64,000 nucleotides of DNA from Paramarasmius palmivorus. Taxonomy: Eukaryota > Basidiomycota > Agaricomycetes > Agaricales > Marasmiaceae. The notes beneath the pieces were generated by a model, which was given only the letters and a program-made list of their open reading frames with translations, ran no database searches and was not told the origin of the DNA. A program made the position numbers and the translations under genes. Below are positions 59,956-64,000 of this stretch, piece by piece; within the stretch, counting starts at the first letter, position 1, and each line of letters opens with the position of its first letter. The stretch spans positions 173,429 through 237,428 of the forward strand of contig JAYKXP010000084.1 of assembly GCA_037176845.1 (NCBI GenBank). The letters run 5' to 3'.

Positions 59956-61841
59956 ATGACAGCCTATCCACGCTCAGCAACTTCCACTATAACACTATGC
60001 GACAAGTGTAATCACGTATTTCCGGTATATCCCGCCCATCCACAGCCAGAGAACGAGAGATTTCGTTCAGGTGCACCCCCAGATACCGAAATATCACTTC
60101 ACCTTGCGGTCGTCGGAGAGATAGAGGAGGACATGAAGCGATATGATTCTGAGCTGGATAGACTGAGGAAAGTTCTTGTATCATGGAGTTGGTAATTGGT
60201 GGAGGGAACACGCTACAGAGACGGCTTGACGAACGCCGTAACCTCGCATCCGCCATACGCAGCGCTCCAATAGAGATTTGGGATACAATTTTCCGCACAG
60301 GTCGTCGTGTCTTGGCCAGATCATCGAAGAAAAGGCCGACAAACCATTCGCTCTACCTGCACTACCAATCATTCGGGAAATGAGAGAGGAAGAATGCATC
60401 TCGGGGGAAGTATGGCCCCTCCGATGGATTTCTTCTCAAGTTTCTTTCATTCTGGCGAACTATGGTCCATTCCATGCCGTATTTGTGGGCTTCCATTTCA
60501 GTGACGTATATGGCCTAAACGTGGATATCACTCCACTCCTGAAGATATATTACCAAAGATCGCGAAATTTATCCATTACGATAGAGATAATCGACTCAAG
60601 AGGGGAAAGCCGAAGGTGGTTTCGAAAGACGCTTACGGGTGATGATAGAAGACCGAGTATTACGGACCCTATGTAAGAAGTTGGATTGGACACTTTCATG
60701 TTCCTGATGCAAATTGGTGTCTCGATACGAAGTGCTCAGTCTTGACCTCCCTTTGGGTCGATTCGACGACGAAGAAATACCCCAGCTTTCGTTCCCCATT
60801 TTACATACGTTCATATGCGACAGGACGCTCAGCCCCGAGTGGCTCTTGCGAGCTATTCGACAGGCACCGCGACTTATCCACCTCCATACCTGGCATATCG
60901 TGGAGCCACCCACGATGCCTCCGGTCGGACAGCTCAAATCCCTCCGCTTACACGCGTTCACTAGCAGTCTGAGCCAACTGCTCGCTGTCCTCGCATCATC
61001 AAGCATACGGTTGGAAACCCTGGAAATTGCAGAGTTTGGTAGGACTCTGACTCAAGACGATTCTCACATCCAGAGCATCTGTCACTTATGGCTTCCGTCC
61101 ATCAATCATCTTCATATACATCCGCCCCTACCCACGTATAGGCACACTTTTACTCCTATCTTCCCTCAAAATGCCTTCGCGTTGTCCAACCTGGAAGTAA
61201 GAACGAATCCGTCTTACGGATGTTCCGCCAAGGACTATCCATGGGGATATATCAACGTCTTTTTGGACAGTTCGACGCCACCTCCTGGTCAACTTTTCGT
61301 TATCGCTTCTCGGAATGACACTCATCAGAAGCATACCTTCCTTCTGGCGAAGTTGTCCGACGCCTTCAGAGCTTGCGACCTTCAAGCTCGACCTTGATAT
61401 ACCCCATAGGCCGTGACACACCCACTCACTGCATTTTACTCAAGCCTTCGAGCTGTTGGCTACACTTACAGTTCCCTCGAACGCCTCTGCTGAAAGGAGT
61501 CATCGCCCCGAAACTGAAGAAGTTTTGGTCGCCTGTCACGGAACGCTACAAACCTCTTTCGAGAATCAAGATCTGCCACGAGATGGTTTTTTTTTTCCTT
61601 GCGCGGGCCATTCACGAAGCGAAAAAAAAGGGTTAATCTTCATCAAGATGAATATCAATGTACTGCGCATGCCGAATTCATGCGGGAGATTCACAGTTCC
61701 AGTGGAGTTCTTGAGCAGTGGCCTAGATTTCATGCTGAGATGAGCGATGAAGACAAAGGTCAAGGGCCTGGGAATCAGGTTCGCGAACTCATCTGCAGGC
61801 GGGTGAACTGCACGATAGGAGCAGTGGGGCTGCGTTGGTAA
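59956..61841 (+). pseudogene. F-box protein, array member 2 (broken)
   Basis: Starts MTAYPRSATSTITLCDKC at 59956 and follows array member 1 closely through SELDRLRKVL, then hits a stop at 60193. Homology continues in other frames: NTLQRRLDERRNLASAIR with APIEIWDTIF (60200-60295), NHSLYLHYQ, VYGLNVDITPLLKIYYQRS (60505-60560), LSLDLPLGRFDDEEIPQL (60735 on), WLLRAIRQAPRLIHLH and later fragments up to 61841 (ELICRRVNCTIGAVG matching the member 1 end). At least four frame changes are needed, plus a poly-T run (61586-61595) and a poly-A run (61621-61629). A clear decayed copy, unless the sequence is faulty. Confidence 0.8.
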
Positions 61842-62341
61842 TGCGAGTTATTCCTGACATGTACTTTGTACCTAGATAACTTGTTTGCCATTAACGGCTC
61901 GTGTTACCTCCTACGTGCTCTACAACGTAGAGCGTTCTTTTGTCTGAGGCGAGCACGCGATGGATGTGAGTGGTCTTGACTAGCTTGACTAAGAGTACAT
62001 CCGACTCCGAGTCAACAGTCAAACCTCTCTTACCACCGACCCCAATCATCCACAAAACGGAGATTTAACGACAAGGGTACGTTTTACTTTGTTGAGTACC
62101 TTTTTATCTGTGATTGTTAATCGTAGATGGTGCTAGTTACTGTTACGCGCTTGAAGGAACATCGGTTGGAGTCCATGACCAATTGAAAAATGAGTGCTAG
62201 CCCCCGTACAACGTGAGGTCTGCATCATACAGTGGCCCTGCCATCAAACTCGCAGCCGACGTCCCTCTTGAACAATACGTTCATGCTCAAACAAAGCACC
62301 GATCGCAAGATTACATTCCGACTCATTTCATTAACGCGCAG
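61842..62341. other. Intergenic region between F-box array members 2 and 3
   Basis: 500 bp, presumably the promoter of member 3. No gene seen. Confidence 0.45.
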
Positions 62342-64000
62342 ATGTCAAACTATTCGACAGGCTTTGCTGTCTCATCCATTGTTCTGTGCAACGACTGCCA
62401 TCATACATTTCCGGTCTACAATCCTCCACGTCCTGCAAACGAACAACTCCGATGCCTGGGGCAACCTCCAGACGTTGATGTTGCCTTCCATCGCGCAGTC
62501 ATCGAAGAGATAGAAGAGGACGTGAAGCGGTATGACTCGGAGCTCGATAGGCTTCGAAGGGCTGTTCAGGAGTTGGAAGATGGGAAGAACGCACTACAAC
62601 AAGGACTTGCCGAGCATCGCAACCTCGTATCCGCCATGCGTAGGCTTCCAGTGGAGCTCTTGGACCTGATTTTTCGCCACCTTGTCGTGTCCTGGCCAAA
62701 ATACGACGACGGCTCCCCCTACTCGCTTTACATTCACCACGACCATGGCAACAATGGCAGTGCACCAAGGCGCATCGTGGCCTCAAATCCTTATGTTCTT
62801 TCACATGTTTCGCATCCTGGCGAAAACCTTTGTCATTCCCTCCGCACCTGTGGGCTTCAGATAATTTCCATAGGACTATATCGACTTCACAAGGGCATCG
62901 TCCCTCTTTTGGAGATGTACTACAAGATATCGGCAAATCATCCATTGAAGGTCGAAATTGTAGACTCGGTATGGAGATCTAATACTTTTCCGGGGGAACT
63001 TGAAGAAGAGATTAAACGCGACGCCTTTCTATCTCTGATGGGGGTTATGTCTCGTTGCAGCGAACTGCATCTCGATATCACGGCCAGAGCATTCGAGGAG
63101 GATCCAGAAATTCCCGAAATTTCATTCTCTGCTCTGAAGTCGTTGCAATGCAGGAGTCTAACAGATGGTTACCTACCCGAGGGGCTTTCGCAGAGACTTC
63201 TAGAAGGGATCGTGTTCCAGAAACTCAAGTTTCTGTCCTTGACGATGTCGCTCGGTATAGACAAACTTCTGACCGTGGCTCCCTACACACAGTTGGAGAC
63301 CCTCGAAATCAACGAATACTATCACCAACAACCCGAAGATGATGGGCACGAAGGCTTTGATGTTGTATTGCCTTCCGTCCGTACACTCGTCGTTCACGTC
63401 GACGAGCGAAACGAAAACCAGTTCTATCCACTCTGGTCCTCCCTCGTGTTGCCCTCGTTGTCCATTCTAGACGTGGTCACAACTTTCTGTTCACCAGCTC
63501 CGGAATGGCCATGGGAGCATCTTCATAGCTTTTTGAAGAGATCCAAGGCAGATTCTTTAGTTGGTCTTTCTTTATCATTTTCAGGAGACACGATCGCGAC
63601 GTGTCTTCCTTCGTTGACTCAAATCTTGCGCTACACTTCAAAGCTCTCTACTTTCAAGATCCAGCTCTATGGCTTTTATGAAACTGCCTCTCTCGCCACA
63701 TTCTCTTCTGGCGTTTCTAACTTGTTGATTGCGTTGTCAATCTCTCCTTCACGCGAGGCTCTCCTTCCTGAGCTAAGGAGGTTCCGCTTCATTTTCACGG
63801 AGGATGACCAACTCTATTCCAAGGCGGAGATTGGCAAACAGATCCTATCCTTCGCAGCTTCCAGAAGCGAACATTCCCTTATCATGTCCGGAATGATTTC
63901 CAAGGTGTCGCCACTTGAGGAACTGGAATGGGAGACTCGCAAGACATTCCTAGCCTGGATGCTCGAGGACCCAGAAATTGAAGTGGTCGAGATGAGAAAG
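62342..64000 (+). CDS. F-box protein, array member 3 (runs off the window)
   Basis: Open from ATG at 62342 (MSNYSTGFAVSSIVLCN) to the window edge without a stop, at least 553 residues. N-terminal Cys pair (VLCNDCHHTFPVY), coiled coil (YDSELDRLRRAVQELED), F-box (MRRLPVELLDLIFRHLVVSW), then Leu-rich repeats (LKFLSLTMSLGIDKLL, LSILDVVTTFCSP, LVGLSLSFSG). It is more diverged from member 1 than member 2 is. At about 62813-62865 the translated text (HPGENLCHSLRTCGLQ) does not match the family, but the +1 frame does (ASWRKPLSFPPHLWAS); after that the original frame matches again. So two compensating offsets alter the end of the F-box while leaving the frame open. Confidence 0.8.
   Translation, partial: MSNYSTGFAVSSIVLCNDCHHTFPVYNPPRPANEQLRCLGQPPDVDVAFHRAVIEEIEEDVKRYDSELDRLRRAVQELEDGKNALQQGLAEHRNLVSAMRRLPVELLDLIFRHLVVSWPKYDDGSPYSLYIHHDHGNNGSAPRRIVASNPYVLSHVSHPGENLCHSLRTCGLQIISIGLYRLHKGIVPLLEMYYKISANHPLKVEIVDSVWRSNTFPGELEEEIKRDAFLSLMGVMSRCSELHLDITARAFEEDPEIPEISFSALKSLQCRSLTDGYLPEGLSQRLLEGIVFQKLKFLSLTMSLGIDKLLTVAPYTQLETLEINEYYHQQPEDDGHEGFDVVLPSVRTLVVHVDERNENQFYPLWSSLVLPSLSILDVVTTFCSPAPEWPWEHLHSFLKRSKADSLVGLSLSFSGDTIATCLPSLTQILRYTSKLSTFKIQLYGFYETASLATFSSGVSNLLIALSISPSREALLPELRRFRFIFTEDDQLYSKAEIGKQILSFAASRSEHSLIMSGMISKVSPLEELEWETRKTFLAWMLEDPEIEVVEMRK

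Overview
This window comes from a filamentous mushroom-forming basidiomycete (Agaricomycetes). The evidence is many short introns (about 47-61 nt, GT/GC-AG), secreted plant-cell-wall enzymes with fungal CBM1 modules, tandem F-box/LRR genes, a P450 pair and dense genes on both strands. No tRNA, rRNA, CRISPR array or bacterial-style operon was recognised. All exon models were made by hand from the sequence.

Left end (0.3-3.8 kb): a tandem, same-strand pair of secreted GH43 enzymes. One lacks and one carries an N-terminal CBM1. In the CBM1 copy the only reading that restores the conserved Trp-Gly-Gln-Cys motif requires a one-nucleotide exon. From 5 to 13.3 kb lie housekeeping genes: an INO80 complex subunit B-like protein, a CDC7-like kinase, mitochondrial ribosomal protein mL54 and a small two-finger zinc protein. 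From 13.3 to 15.2 kb is gene-poor DNA enriched in GGCGCT/AGCGCC.

Middle (15-34 kb): an uncharacterised Agaricomycete-type gene, a membrane-anchored ubiquitin protease, a secreted GH106-like hydrolase, a promethin/LDAF1-like lipid-droplet protein, a CBM1 secreted protein, small membrane proteins, a medium-chain NADP-dependent reductase, RRP7 and an F-box/LRR protein. Several of these reading frames are interrupted by single-base offsets, so decay or base-level assembly errors must be considered.

Right part (34-64 kb): a very large neurofibromin/IRA-type RasGAP of about 2,700 residues, a coiled-coil protein, a small secreted hydrophobic protein, two head-to-head paralogous P450s around a probably 5'-truncated membrane protein gene, a small orphan gene, and an array of three F-box paralogues. 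The middle paralogue is broken and the third runs off the window. There is no obvious single pathway. The wall-degrading enzymes (GH43 pair, CBM1 protein, GH106-like) suggest a plant-litter or wood lifestyle. The most unusual observation is the predicted 1-nt exon, followed by GC-AG introns whose paralogues in the same window use GT-AG.
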